Source: Rhynchopus sp. YZ270_cl-10 (taxonomy: Eukaryota; Euglenozoa; Diplonemea; Diplonemida; Diplonemidae). Taken from it: a stretch of DNA of 64,000 nucleotides. Of the stretch, positions 47,023-57,327 are shown piece after piece (within the stretch, counting starts at the first letter, position 1; every line of letters starts with the position of its first letter). The position numbers were made by a program, and so were the translations under genes. Where the stretch lies: the NCBI GenBank assembly GCA_964035575.1, contig OZ037842.1, forward strand, positions 1,426,001 through 1,490,000, read 5' to 3'. The notes under the pieces were generated by a model that was not told the DNA's origin, did no database searches, and was given only the letters and a program-made list of their open reading frames with translations.

Positions 47023-48240
47023 ATGAGACATTTACTCCTTCTTGGATTAATTAAAATATGCGATGTTTCAACTGCAGCGAACACCTGCAAAATGGAGGAT
47101 TTGCCCTCAGATTACCCAACCCCCAGTGTTCAGACGGAGGCGCTTATTATTGCGGCACGAAAAGGGGATTTAAAAATGGCACATCAACTGCAGAAGGGTG
47201 GAGCAGTGTTGGATGAGCGGAATGAAGATGGGGAAGACGCGCTGATGGTTGCTGCGAGACGAGGGAGGTTTTCTTTTGCAAGGTTTCTGGTGCGTGCGGG
47301 GGTTGGCATGGAGGGAAAGGATAGATTAGGCCGCACCGCGTTAATGCACGCTGTGATGAGCGACGAGGCAACCACTGTCGACGTTCTAATCGATCTCGGC
47401 GCGTCCACCTCCGTTTCAGATATCGACAACTGCACTCCGCTCCTTCTTGCCGCAAAAATGAATTCTACCGACGCCCTAGAAGTTCTTTTATCCCAAGAAG
47501 ACGTCATCCCTACCATCCTATCCAACAAAGATTCGCACGGAATGACCGCTCTCCACTACACCTCGCGTACTGCGAATTTTGACGCCACCCAGCTCCTCCT
47601 CGATGCCTCTGGGGCATCTGGAATTTCAGTTGGAGACAACTACGATAGAACTCCCCTTATGCTTGCTTCTGGGGTAGGCGCCGATCGGATTGTCAACCTT
47701 TTTTTAAAACTGCATAAAGGAATACTACAATATGACGCGGATTTTCGAACCGCATTGATGTATGCAGTGCTCGATAGACACAATGAAGTTGCATTGATGC
47801 TTCTCAATGCAGGAAGTATAGTGGGCATGAAAGATGCGGAGGGGCGAACCGCAGTCATGATGGCAGCTGTGACATGCAATGTGGAGCTTTTCCTGGTATT
47901 GCTGGAGGCCTCGGAGGGTAGTGGTGAGGCCACAGTATGGGGTGTGGACACTGCACAGCGGTCGATCGTTCATCTCCTCGCAGAGGAAGGCTGTATCACC
48001 CTTCTGCGTGTCCTCAAGAAACAGCGCCATATCGTCTTCAAATCGTTTCTCAACGAAAAGGACGCAGGAGGGGTGACGCCGCTCATGGCAGCGAGCGCAA
48101 AGGGGCGGGTCAAAACGGTGTTGTTCCTCCATAGAGAAGAGGCTGATGTGACTGTGCGGAATGTGGCAGGGGAGACAGCGTACGATGTAGCGGTTGGCGC
48201 GAAGATGCTTAAAACTGCTGAAGCGATAAAGGCGTTGTGA
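47023..48240 (+). CDS. Ankyrin-repeat protein
   Basis: 405 residues from the ATG in acaaaaATGaga; a second in-frame ATG at 47092 (MEDLPSDYPTPS) is as good, because residues 1-23 (MRHLLLLGLIKICDV) are hydrophobic and could be either a signal-like segment or 5' UTR. From about residue 40 to the end there are about nine or ten ankyrin repeats (EALIIAARKGDLKMAHQL, DALMVAARRGRFSFARFL, TALMHAVMSDEATTVDVL, TPLMAASAKGRVKTVLFL, with a final TAYDVAVGAKMLKTAEAI cap). Repeats are diverged, unlike the DNA-level copies in the 3.6 kb gene. Several repeats have PLM/ALM in place of PLH. No other domain, so a binding scaffold. No intron. Confidence 0.85.
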   Translation: MRHLLLLGLIKICDVSTAANTCKMEDLPSDYPTPSVQTEALIIAARKGDLKMAHQLQKGGAVLDERNEDGEDALMVAARRGRFSFARFLVRAGVGMEGKDRLGRTALMHAVMSDEATTVDVLIDLGASTSVSDIDNCTPLLLAAKMNSTDALEVLLSQEDVIPTILSNKDSHGMTALHYTSRTANFDATQLLLDASGASGISVGDNYDRTPLMLASGVGADRIVNLFLKLHKGILQYDADFRTALMYAVLDRHNEVALMLLNAGSIVGMKDAEGRTAVMMAAVTCNVELFLVLLEASEGSGEATVWGVDTAQRSIVHLLAEEGCITLLRVLKKQRHIVFKSFLNEKDAGGVTPLMAASAKGRVKTVLFLHREEADVTVRNVAGETAYDVAVGAKMLKTAEAIKAL

Positions 48241-48415
48241 AGTGAAAAGAAAAGGGGTGTGGGGTTATTAGAGATGTATTGTTGTTGAATTTAAAAATGG
48301 AAAAATAGAAAAAGAATTGCCGTTTTTAGAGATTCTGCGTCCCAAAGATTCGCAAAGGTCCGCACACACACCTTGCAGATATATTTCCCTTACACGTTAC
48401 ACTATTTTCAATAAG
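48241..48415. other. Short spacer before the secreted-protein gene
   Basis: 175 bases with CACACCTTGCAG ending at 48378, 38 bases before the next ATG. Nothing else seen. Confidence 0.4.
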
Positions 48416-49204
48416 ATGCCGCTTTTGCAGAAGGGTCTCGTATTGGCGTCGTTCGTGGCCATCAGCAACGCAGCAGTTGCTACAGTGAGTGTGGAAGGGC
48501 CCCCTCCTCTTGGAGCTTCTGCGCAGGGAGTCTCTGCGTCCCTGCCGATCCACCTGGAGTTTTTGTCCTCAGCGGGCAACCCTGCCTGGCCAGACATCAG
48601 CGCACCGACAGTCGTGCCCGGTGCACGTCTGCAGGACCCACCAGCACACCTGCGCCTGCTCCCAACAACGCTGTCGAACTGGGACCTTCCTGCAGGGACG
48701 GAGGTGACGTATTCGTGCCCGAACGAACCTTCCCTGATTGATGTGTGCGACGCATGGGTGTTCTTCTACGCATGCCCGCAGAGCTGTGTGCGCACGTACC
48801 AGGGTGGCCTCCCAGGACTGCTCGCAGTGACCCCAGGATGGGAGAGGACGCAGTGCGCACCACGCTTCACAACTGGCGCACCCGGCACCTCGTTCGTGCA
48901 CCCGATGGGGAGCTTCAGGAAGCAGCTTGCACCAGGAACATCGACGACGTTCACACTCCCTGCCAACGCAGAGTTTGTTGCCTTTGGTATTGACAAGGAC
49001 GGTGTGGACTGCACGCAGCACCTCACTGTTGGCGCATGCCCTGTTGCGGGAGGACGCTGCACCTGGGACGGATCCTCTTGCAAGAACAACAACTGCCAGG
49101 GCAGGTACGGCCCACCACCGCCGTGCACTGAGTGCCCGTGGGAGGGGCTTGTGTCGCGCGCTCCGTCTGACGGTCCCTTCACCGGCCAGATTGCAAGACG
49201 CTAA
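48416..49204 (+). CDS. Secreted Cys-rich protein, family not recognised
   Basis: 262 residues. The N-terminus MPLLQKGLVLASFVAISNAAVA is a good signal peptide with cleavage near residue 20. The mature part is Pro/Gly/Thr-rich with about 13 Cys, many in the second half: DVCDAWVFFYACPQSCVRTY, then DGVDCTQHLTVGACPVAGGRC and SSCKNNNCQGRYG with PCTECPW near the end. The spacing suggests disulphide-held beta structure. There is no transmembrane segment or GPI signal. Codon use is C/G-ending as in glutamine synthetase, suggesting good expression. The frame upstream of 48416 is open but lacks a better start. Surface or extracellular role is inferred from the signal peptide only. Confidence 0.75.
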   Translation: MPLLQKGLVLASFVAISNAAVATVSVEGPPPLGASAQGVSASLPIHLEFLSSAGNPAWPDISAPTVVPGARLQDPPAHLRLLPTTLSNWDLPAGTEVTYSCPNEPSLIDVCDAWVFFYACPQSCVRTYQGGLPGLLAVTPGWERTQCAPRFTTGAPGTSFVHPMGSFRKQLAPGTSTTFTLPANAEFVAFGIDKDGVDCTQHLTVGACPVAGGRCTWDGSSCKNNNCQGRYGPPPPCTECPWEGLVSRAPSDGPFTGQIARR

Positions 49205-49599
49205 ACGTCTCTTGACAAAGAGACGCAAGACACCTCTCCACGACAATACACGACATCCCTGTTCCGCTCCCTCTGCCTACGGACACGTAGAGTAGAGCTG
49301 ACCGAACAACCCCGCCACCCGAGACCCGTCCTCTCTGTCTCTGGGTTCTTATTCTTTGATAACCAAACATCCCTCATAGCGGCGTCCTCATGCATCGATG
49401 TTACGATGCCGTGCACACCCCCCAGCTTGTGTTCCCTTGAATGTTTGCTTTCTGCAAATCAACACCAAAACACGACATCTCTACCATTGTCTTTGACACC
49501 CCAGCCCTGCCAAAACGCAACCCCCCTCTCACTCATTTCTCACCCCAACACCACATTCACAGTTGGGGTTCTCTTTTATTTGTTTCATTGCATGTAATA
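49205..49599. other. Intergenic region
   Basis: C/A-rich, with CACATTCACAG ending at 49562 then a T-rich stretch to taataATG. No repeat recognised. Confidence 0.45.
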
Positions 49600-50757
49600 A
49601 TGTACGCGGTGGAGGATCTCTCTGCTGAAGACATACGCGACTTGCTGCGACGTGAACGCGTTGCCCCTGCCATTGTCGACTCTGTATGGCGCAAAGGCAT
49701 TTCTGGGGCGGCGCTGCAGGAGCTGAGCGTGTCGGAGCTGGAGGGGCTTGGGTTTGCGGCATCCTTTGCGGCACAGCTGGGGCGCATGCGTGACAGGCTG
49801 TTAAGTGACCCTGGGTGGGCACACCGGCTATCCGAGGTGCAGGCTGATGCAACACAAAAGCTTTCCGCCTTCTACCGCGGCGCAGGTGCACCAGACAAAG
49901 CAAACGGCGCAGCAAAGATCCTCTGCAGCCACGCAGACGACCCCGCTGTCCTACACAAAAAACTTCTCGCAAAATACCCCGACCAAGCGGACGACCTCGG
50001 CTTCCTCCGCTCCCTCATCAACGACCACGCACATCACGTGCAGCAGATGTCTGCCCTCACAAAACGCCTCGGAAATGTCTTTCGCGTCAGAGGGATTGAA
50101 AATGAAAGCCCACAGGAGTTGTTGCAAAGCTATTTAGACGCCCCCTGGCAGTTGTTAGACCATCTCATGCAGAAGTATTTGATACGCCCGCAGGAGCTGG
50201 TGTTTCTTTCAGAATGGAGCGCAGAGGTGGAGAGAGATGAGATCTGCACTCGCGCGCAGGTTGCTGCGATGAAGAAGCCGCTTTCTTCTTCAGGCGTACC
50301 GCCTCCGCCACCACCTGGTGCTCCTCCTGAGTGGGCAAGACGCAGTGGGAATGAGGGACCACCTGTTGGGAGCAGTGGTGGTGGTGGTGACAGTGAAACA
50401 ACACGCCTCAGGTTTGTGTTGGCGTCCTGCCGAGAAGAGCTGAGAAGGCAACGGAAGGCCTCAGCACAACTGCATGAGGAGCACCAGGCAACAGTGCGTG
50501 ACCTGCATGCAGTGAACAAAGCACGGCACGAAGACCTGGCGCACCTACACGAACTTCGTATGAAGGTCGCTTCTCTCGAACAGGTGGTCCAACACCGTGA
50601 CTCCGAGATCCTCCGTCTCGCTAAACGCGACGAAGTCAACGCCCTCCAACGTGAACTGCAACAATCCCAAGAGGCCATCATCGGATCTCATATGCGACGT
50701 ACCTCGCAAAGCCCGCAGCCAGACCATTTCAGCCCCCCACCTTACCCACATATGTAG
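49600..50757 (+). CDS. SAM-domain-like and coiled-coil protein
   Basis: 385 residues. Start is the ATG in gtaataATGtacgcg; the open frame upstream is a leader. Residues 1-65 fit a SAM domain: five short helices with VEDLSAEDIRDLLRRERV, SVWRKGISGAALQEL and VSELEGLGFAASFAAQLGRM. SAM domains mediate homo- or hetero-oligomer formation. Residues 70-220 are helical, with PQELLQSYLD and RPQELVFLSEW. A Pro run (VPPPPPPGAPP) and Gly-rich linker at about 230-265 precede a coiled coil (about 270-365, SCREELRRQRKASAQLHEEH, VASLEQVVQHRDSEILRL). The tail is Pro/His-rich (PPPYPHM). A cytoskeletal or signalling scaffold is likely. No intron. The stop is 140 bases from the next gene. Confidence 0.75.
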   Translation: MYAVEDLSAEDIRDLLRRERVAPAIVDSVWRKGISGAALQELSVSELEGLGFAASFAAQLGRMRDRLLSDPGWAHRLSEVQADATQKLSAFYRGAGAPDKANGAAKILCSHADDPAVLHKKLLAKYPDQADDLGFLRSLINDHAHHVQQMSALTKRLGNVFRVRGIENESPQELLQSYLDAPWQLLDHLMQKYLIRPQELVFLSEWSAEVERDEICTRAQVAAMKKPLSSSGVPPPPPPGAPPEWARRSGNEGPPVGSSGGGGDSETTRLRFVLASCREELRRQRKASAQLHEEHQATVRDLHAVNKARHEDLAHLHELRMKVASLEQVVQHRDSEILRLAKRDEVNALQRELQQSQEAIIGSHMRRTSQSPQPDHFSPPPYPHM

Positions 50758-50897
50758 CATAGAAAAGCTTTCCCCTTTCCCCTCTTTTGCCTCAACTTCA
50801 CGGTGACTTAGACTCATCCTGTCAAATTTGTATTTATATCTAATGTTGCATTCTCCCTATCACAGAACCACCTTGGGTGGGAAATAAAGGAAAAACA

Positions 50898-53386
50898 ATG
50901 CAGGGCAGTGCGGGGAACAGCCCGGATGACACTGAAGGCAGCACGGAGCGACGTACCGCGCCGAACATTGCGCGGTTCATTGCGACAGGCGCGCAGAAGA
51001 TTGCTGCGGTGCATCGAGGCAGCGACACTGACTGCCACACACCCTCCGACCGGTCGAGACATGGCGCGATGTATCCAAGCTCGGACCCACAGATGCTGGA
51101 CAGCTCTGATATTCTTGACCCTGGATGCCAACCTATCATGCAGCACCCTGCAGACAAGATGGGACGCCTGAAGCAGGTCGAAACAAAGAACTTCTTAACA
51201 GGCGACAGCAAGGTGCTTATCCTCTACGTCTCCGGCTGTGCCGGAATGAAGCCGAACCAAGACCGCCCCGGCTACTCCTTCAGCAAAGGTTTCCTCCAAC
51301 GCCAGGTCCGTGAAACCCCAAAGCTGCACGACCCCACGATGACCCACCTCGACCGCCAGGAAGAGTTCATCACCCCAATGAGCTACTACGGGAAGCGTGT
51401 CAAGTATGATGTCAAAGAGTTGGAACCGATCATGGAGAGTGCGTCGATGGATATGCACGAATGGGTGAAGCTGGCGCATGAGATTCGTGAAAACTATGAC
51501 CGGTATGACGGCTTTGTGATCATCCATGGTGCAGACACCATTCCGTACACTGCTGCTGCGCTGTCTTTCATGATGGAGCACATCGGCAAGACCGTCATCC
51601 TAACGGGAGGTGCGATCCCACTCTGCGAGCCAAGAACAGACGCACTGAACAACCTCATCGACGCCGTCACCATCGCAGGACACTTCGTCATCCCCGAGGT
51701 CTGCGTCTACTGCCACGGCAAGCTCATGCGTGCGACCCGCACTGTGCACACCAGCGCCACATGCTTCGACATGTTTGATTCCCCCAATGCCCCCCTCCTC
51801 GGCCGTGCTGGCGTCAGCGTCGAACTCGACTGGCGTAACATCCGCCAGCCGCACACCCTCAACGCACTGCAAACACACAGCGCGTTGTGCCCGGATGTCT
51901 CAATTCTTCATCTCTTCCCAGGCATCTCAGTGTCCGCGGTGCGTGCGTTGCTGAACCCACCTGTCAAAGGGATTGTCCTCCGGTCCTTTGGGTCGGGCAA
52001 TGCACCTCTCGTGCGGCACGACATTCTGCATATGTTCAAGGCTGCGACGGACAGTGGGATTGTCATTGTGAACACAACACAGTGCACGGAAGGCGCTGTC
52101 GCTGTCGAGACAACACGAGCACTAGCATGTGTCGGTGTCGTTGCAGGCGGTGACATGACCGTCGAATGCGCTGTCGTTAAACTCTCCTACCTCCTCGGCC
52201 TCTTCCCTGAAGACCAAAGCAAGGTATGTTTCATGCAACGAACATTCTCAATAATTGATTCTCCCTTTTCAACACAGGTCTGCCAGCTAATGTGCCAGGA
52301 TATGCGGGGCGAGATCACAGTTCCGGTGGCCTCGCGATTTACAGGTATACCACACGACCCCATTATCTGAGAGCCCTCTCTTTCTCTCTCTCTTCATCCT
52401 TCCTCCAGTAGCTTACTTTACCGCCCACTTTCTTCCCCTCTCCTCTGTCCATGAGTGTCAACGAGGGACCCCACGACACCTCATTGGCATTCATCCGCAG
52501 AGGAGACGAAACTGATACCACAACTGTGGGATGCCAGAAATATTCTACTCCACTTTTTTCTATTAGATTTTTCCTCAATTCCTCAAACACTTTCAACACA
52601 TTTACCACCTCTACAGCAAGCTCCGACGAGATTCTGTCCAAGCTCAGCGGGGCCATCCAGGTCAGCAGTGAAGGTGAAGGCGAGGAGCTGCGCGACTACC
52701 TGAACAACATTGTGATGTGCAACGCAGCGCTCAACGGCGACCTTGACAGCATCAAGGTCCTCGTCGACTCCGACGCAGGCTGGCAGGTAGACGTGCAGGA
52801 CTACGACAGCCGCACACCCCTCCACATTGCTGCAGAACACGGCCACCAAGGCGTTGCCGAATTCCTCATCACCAAAGGAGCGAGGGTACATCAGAAGGAC
52901 CGAAATGGGTACACACCGTTGGTGCAATCCATTCTTTGCCACAAAGAAGACACCGCAGCGTCCATTGCGAAGGCAGGGGGGCAGCTTGGGCTTCAGGCGG
53001 AAACGTTGAGTCAACTCCTGACGCAGGCTGTGGTGAATAAGGATTTGCTCCAGGTTGCGTTGTTTACGCAGTATGGCGCGGATTTGACGGTGCCAGATCA
53101 TAACAGAATGACGCCGCTTGCAGTGGCAGTGCAGCAAGGCAATGTGGACATGGTGAAGCTCTTTCTCGAAACCGGACAGTGCGACCTCAACTCGCGTGAC
53201 TGGTGGGGCTACACTCCACTCGAAACAGCAAAAGAAGCCTCCTCACGTTCCTCGGGCTCCACCTGCTATGTATACGAAGCCATAGCAGATCTCCTAGAGA
53301 AGAGCGTCCAGGCCGACACATCCCTCTGTGCCTTCAACTCCCCTGGACACGAAATGGAGTTGACCGGCGATACAATTGAAACCTAA
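50898..53386 (+). CDS. Asparaginase-ankyrin fusion (ASPG-type) with replaced catalytic residues
   Basis: Three exons, 50898-52223, 52278-52344 and 52617-53386, give 720 residues. Junctions are AAG|gtatgt...cacag|GTC (phase 0) and ACA G|gtatac...tacag|CA (phase 1, restoring GCA). This joins what look like two separate frames into the architecture of animal 60-kDa lysophospholipase/ASPG: cytosolic-type asparaginase then ankyrin repeats. The asparaginase part (about 95-465) aligns with E. coli type I enzyme: YDGFVIIHGADTIPYTAAAL, GKTVILTGGAIPL, DSPNAPLL, VRALLNPPVKGIVLRSFGSG and GGDMTVECAVVKLSYLL. Catalytic positions differ: GGT(I) is SGC(A), HGTDT is HGADT, and the Lys of NRTTK is His (TRTVH). 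The ankyrin part has TPLHIAAEHGHQGVAEFL. It is probably not an active asparaginase. Acceptor-like CTATCACAG ends at 50865. Confidence 0.88.
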
Positions 53387-53571
53387 AGGGGGGTTAGATT
53401 CAGCGTTCTAGATTTTTTTGTGTGGTTTTTTTCGTAGTTTTTTTGTTGGGGCCGGGGGGGGAGGATACTAAAAGGTTTGGTTAAATGGATGTAAAGTTTA
53501 CAAAAGGGGGGGAGAAATGTATTGTTGCATTTAGATTTTTGCTTGGAAGCTGGACTGTTCTGGTGTTATGC

Positions 53572-53617
53572 ATACATCCGTCGATGAACGGTAAGCCGTT
53601 TGCACTTTCAACTTCTT
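53572..53617 (+). repeat. Hairpin family B, 3'-part, directly before hairpin A
   Basis: CCGTCGATGAACGGTAAGCC, then GTTTGCACTTTCAACTTC. Hairpin A starts 8 bases later, the tightest pairing of the two families. Confidence 0.5.
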
Positions 53618-53624
53618 TTCTAAA

Positions 53625-53655
53625 GATGACTAAGTACGAGAGGCTTGGGGTCATC
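53625..53655 (+). repeat. Hairpin family A copy
   Basis: gatgactaagt, loop acgagag, gcttggggtcatc, then ttataaact. Confidence 0.6.
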
Positions 53656-53706
53656 TTATAAACTCGCCTAAGCAAGAGTGGAGCTTTATTCTTTATCAGT
53701 TTTTTT

Positions 53707-53840
53707 CTTTGTTGAAGTGTGTGCACACATTATGTGCATGCACACACTTCAACAAAGCCCCTGCATGTACTCCTCGTGTGCACACGATGTGTGTGCACGA
53801 TGTGTGTGCACGATGTGTGTGCACGATGTGTGTGCACGAG
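53707..53840. repeat. Palindrome and 13-bp tandem repeat
   Basis: CTTTGTTGAAGTGTGTGCA and its exact complement (53739-53757) surround a 13-base loop. It is followed by four to five units of CACGATGTGTGTG (about 53778-53838). Confidence 0.8.
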
Positions 53841-54179
53841 GGGCACATGCAATATTATATGGTGTGGCCGACAACCCCAATATAGCACAAAATAGCACAA
53901 AACAGCACCTCCCTTCAGCCGCACCATCATAACTTTCTTTGTTGATGTTGTATTTCTGAATATAATAGCAGACACGGAAATCAGAGTAGTCAAAAGATAT
54001 TGGGGGGAGGGAGACAAAAAAAAAATAATGCGCAGCAATAAACTACAGATGAACATATTGTGGGAGGGCATTGTGTATGTGCCAGCTGAGTATCATCTTG
54101 CAAAAAACTTTTCTTTTTTTTTAACGTGGTAACGACACTTTTGGGTGATCTATGATCGTCTCCGTGGGACACGTAACAG

Positions 54180-54455
54180 GCTGTGAGAGCTTGTGAGAGC
54201 CTGTGAGACCTTGTGAGAGCTTGTGAGAGTCTGTGAGAGCCTGTGAGAGCTTGTGAGACCTTGTGAGAGCCTGTGAGACCTTGTGAGAGCTTGTGAGAGC
54301 CTGTGAGAGCTTACTGAGAGCTAGTGAGAGTTAGTGAGAGCTAGTGAGAGCTAGTGGGAGCTGTGCGAGCTTAGTGAGAGCTTGTGAGAGCTTACTGGGA
54401 GTTAGTGAGAGTTAGTGGGAGCTAGTGGGAGCTGTGAGAGCTTACTGAGAGCTGA
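54180..54455 (+). repeat. 10-bp minisatellite (GTGAGAGCYT)n
   Basis: About 27 units with variants CTTGTGAGAG, CCTGTGAGAC and CTAGTGAGAG. The same satellite separates and follows the duplicated units at 55074-55302, 55658-55886 and 57432-57530. Confidence 0.9.
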
Positions 54456-54461
54456 TGACCT

Positions 54462-54562
54462 ACAGTATACACAGTATACACAGTATACACAGTATACACA
54501 GTATACACAGTATACACAGTATACACAGTATACACAGTATACACAGTATACACAGTATACAC
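54462..54562. repeat. 9-bp array (CAGTATACA)n
   Basis: About 11 perfect units; CAGTAT also ends the duplicated units, hinting that they spread together. Confidence 0.9.
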
Positions 54563-54718
54563 AATACAAACGCCAGGTGGTCTGAAGAGTGATCTGACCA
54601 CATTGTCCCAGTATAATATACGCCCAATAAATCCATTGAAGAAGGAATATTTCACGTTTGACCACCACAGAATACATGTTGCCAGCCACACCACACCACT
54701 AACAAAAAACCCCTCAGA

Positions 54719-55029
54719 GGGGGTCTCTTTAGGATAAAATATGGGGGGAAAGGTCTTTTTTGGTTAATAGCGCCGAAAAAACGGCAGCGAGGTATGTGGT
54801 CATGAGGGCGAGACTGGGGAAACACAACACAAAATACTGATGAAGGTGGTGGTGAGATTTCCCCGTAACGTCCTCAACCAACCTTGCCGAAGCAAGTGGT
54901 AAGCAATAACAACAAAAGGGCACGTAGCAATAGAGAAATGGTACGCGCAAAAAAAATATATCCATAGCGAAAAAGGGGGAGGGGGAAAAGACTTTCTTAT
55001 TCGCGACATATTTTATCCTAGAGACCCCC
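54719..55029. mobile_element. GGGGGTCTC-ended inverted-repeat element, copy 1
   Basis: 311 bp; ends GGGGGTCTCTTTAGGATAAA and TTTTATCCTAGAGACCCCC pair over about 21 bases. No coding capacity; the 78-codon minus-strand frame is repeated only because the DNA is. Copies 2 and 3 start exactly 584 bp apart. Confidence 0.7.
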
Positions 55030-56234
55030 CTGGCGTAGCAAAGCTACTTAAACAAGTTTACAGTATGTTAGTGAGAGCCTGTGAGAGCCTGTGAGAGCTT
55101 GTGAGAGCCTGTGAGAGCTTAGTGAGAGTTAGTGAGAGCTGTGAGAGCCTGTGAGACCTTGTGAGAGCCTGTGAGAGCTTGTGAGAGCTTGTGAGAGCTT
55201 GTGAGAGCTTGTGAGAGCTTGTGAGAGCTTGTGAGAGCTTGTGAGAGCTTGTGAGAGCTTGTGAGAGCTTGTGAGAGCTTGTGAGAGCTTGTGAGAGCTT
55301 GTGGGGGTCTCTTTAGGATAAAATATGGGGGGAAAGGTCTTTTTTGGTTAATAGCGCCGAAAAAACGGCAGCGAGGTATGTGGTCATGAGGGCGAGACTG
55401 GGGAAACACAACACAAAATACTGATGAAGGTGGTGGTGAGATTTCCCCGTAACGTCCTCAACCAACCTTGCCGAAGCAAGTGGTAAGCAATAACAACAAA
55501 AGGGCACGTAGCAATAGAGAAATGGTACGCGCAAAAAAAATATATCCATAGCGAAAAAGGGGGAGGGGGAAAAGACTTTCTTATTCGCGACATATTTTAT
55601 CCTAGAGACCCCCCTGGCGTAGCAAAGCTACTTAAACAAGTTTACAGTATGTTAGTGAGAGCCTGTGAGAGCCTGTGAGAGCTTGTGAGAGCCTGTGAGA
55701 GCTTAGTGAGAGTTAGTGAGAGCTGTGAGAGCCTGTGAGACCTTGTGAGAGCCTGTGAGAGCTTGTGAGAGCTTGTGAGAGCTTGTGAGAGCTTGTGAGA
55801 GCTTGTGAGAGCTTGTGAGAGCTTGTGAGAGCTTGTGAGAGCTTGTGAGAGCTTGTGAGAGCTTGTGAGAGCTTGTGAGAGCTTGTGGGGGTCTCTTTAG
55901 GATAAAATATGGGGGGAAAGGTCTTTTTTGGTTAATAGCGCCGAAAAAACGGCAGCGAGGTATGTGGTCATGAGGGCGAGACTGGGGAAACACAACACAA
56001 AATACTGATGAAGGTGGTGGTGAGATTTCCCCGTAACGTCCTCAACCAACCTTGCCGAAGCAAGTGGTAAGCAATAACAACAAAAGGGCACGTAGCAATA
56101 GAGAAATGGTACGCGCAAAAAAAATATATCCATAGCGAAAAAGGGGGAGGGGGAAAAGACTTTCTTATTCGCGACATATTTTATCCTAGAGACCCCCCTG
56201 GCGTAGCAAAGCTACTTAAACAAGTTTACAGTAT
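55030..56234. repeat. Tandem duplication of a 584-bp unit
   Basis: The unit consists of the inverted-repeat element plus its GTGAGAGCTT satellite. Elements start at 54719, 55303 and 55887; the copies at 55303 and 55887 and their satellites look identical. A fourth element begins at 56235 without satellite between. Confidence 0.85.
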
Positions 56235-57280
56235 GGGGGTCTCTTTAGGATAAAATATGGGGGGAAAGGTCTTTTTTGGTTAATAGCGCCGAAAAAACGG
56301 CAGCGAGGTATGTGGTCATGAGGGCGAGACTGGGGAAACACCCGTCGCTCGTGCCCTGACCTGTGCCCAACTTTGACGCCACACTGAGGTAGCGTTCTCC
56401 ACGTGAGAAGCATAATCTCCAATACTGTCTCATGACAGAAAACAACTCCGAACACAAAAAATATGGCACGAAAAAACGTAACGTAGGTAAAAAACAGCCC
56501 CACGCGAAACACACGCACGAAACATCAAAAACAACAACCTTGACTCGACCATTCGCACTCCGACGACCAGAAAAAACAAAGCCACACCCTAGAAAATAGA
56601 AAAAACATCTACTGCAGGACATCGTCAGACACTCTCATCCCCGACGCCTCCTCCACGACGTGACCAAACCTGTTGGGACTCAAACTCACGCCCTGACCTG
56701 CCAGCTTCTGTCGGGACCCCCAGTCGGCGGGCATCTCGTCGGTCTTAATCCACCTGATGTGAAGGTGTGCCTTCGCTGCGGAGAGTCGCGTGCTCATCCT
56801 CCTCAGAATGGAGTTGCCCAGGCGGGTGCGGGAGTGGCCTCTCCTGAGGACATACTTCACCGCCTCGTTGTCCACGAAAAGAACGATAGCTGTGTGGCCG
56901 CCCTCCAAAGCTGCTGCCATGCCCTTCTCAGCCGCACGCAGCTCCAACACAAACATCTCTCCAGAGGTGTGCGTCGATTCCCACCGTCCGTGCCTTTCGA
57001 CGCCAGAAAAAGAGTTCTGCAGCTTCGACACCCAGCCCCAGCCTGTCGTGGACGCGTCGGTCCATACTTCCACCATTTTCGTAGGGAACAGGTCTCCAGC
57101 TTCAGGGTGTCATGAATGATGAGTGATGAGTGGTCATGAGGGCGAGACTGGGGAAACACAACACAAAATACTGATGAAGGTGGTGGTGAGATTTCCCCGT
57201 AACGTCCTCAACCAACCTTGCCGAAGCAAGTGGTAAGCAATAACAACAAAAGGGCACGTAGCAATAGAGAAATGGTACGC

Positions 57281-57327
<47 letters not shown>

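Noticed and set aside
54180-55302. CRISPR-like array
   Set aside because: Units are 9-10 bp head-to-tail repeats without spacers, in a eukaryotic sequence.
54729-56177. Repeated 78- and 69-codon minus-strand ORFs
   Set aside because: They recur only because the DNA unit is duplicated. The protein sequence shows no domain and the DNA is an inverted-repeat element.
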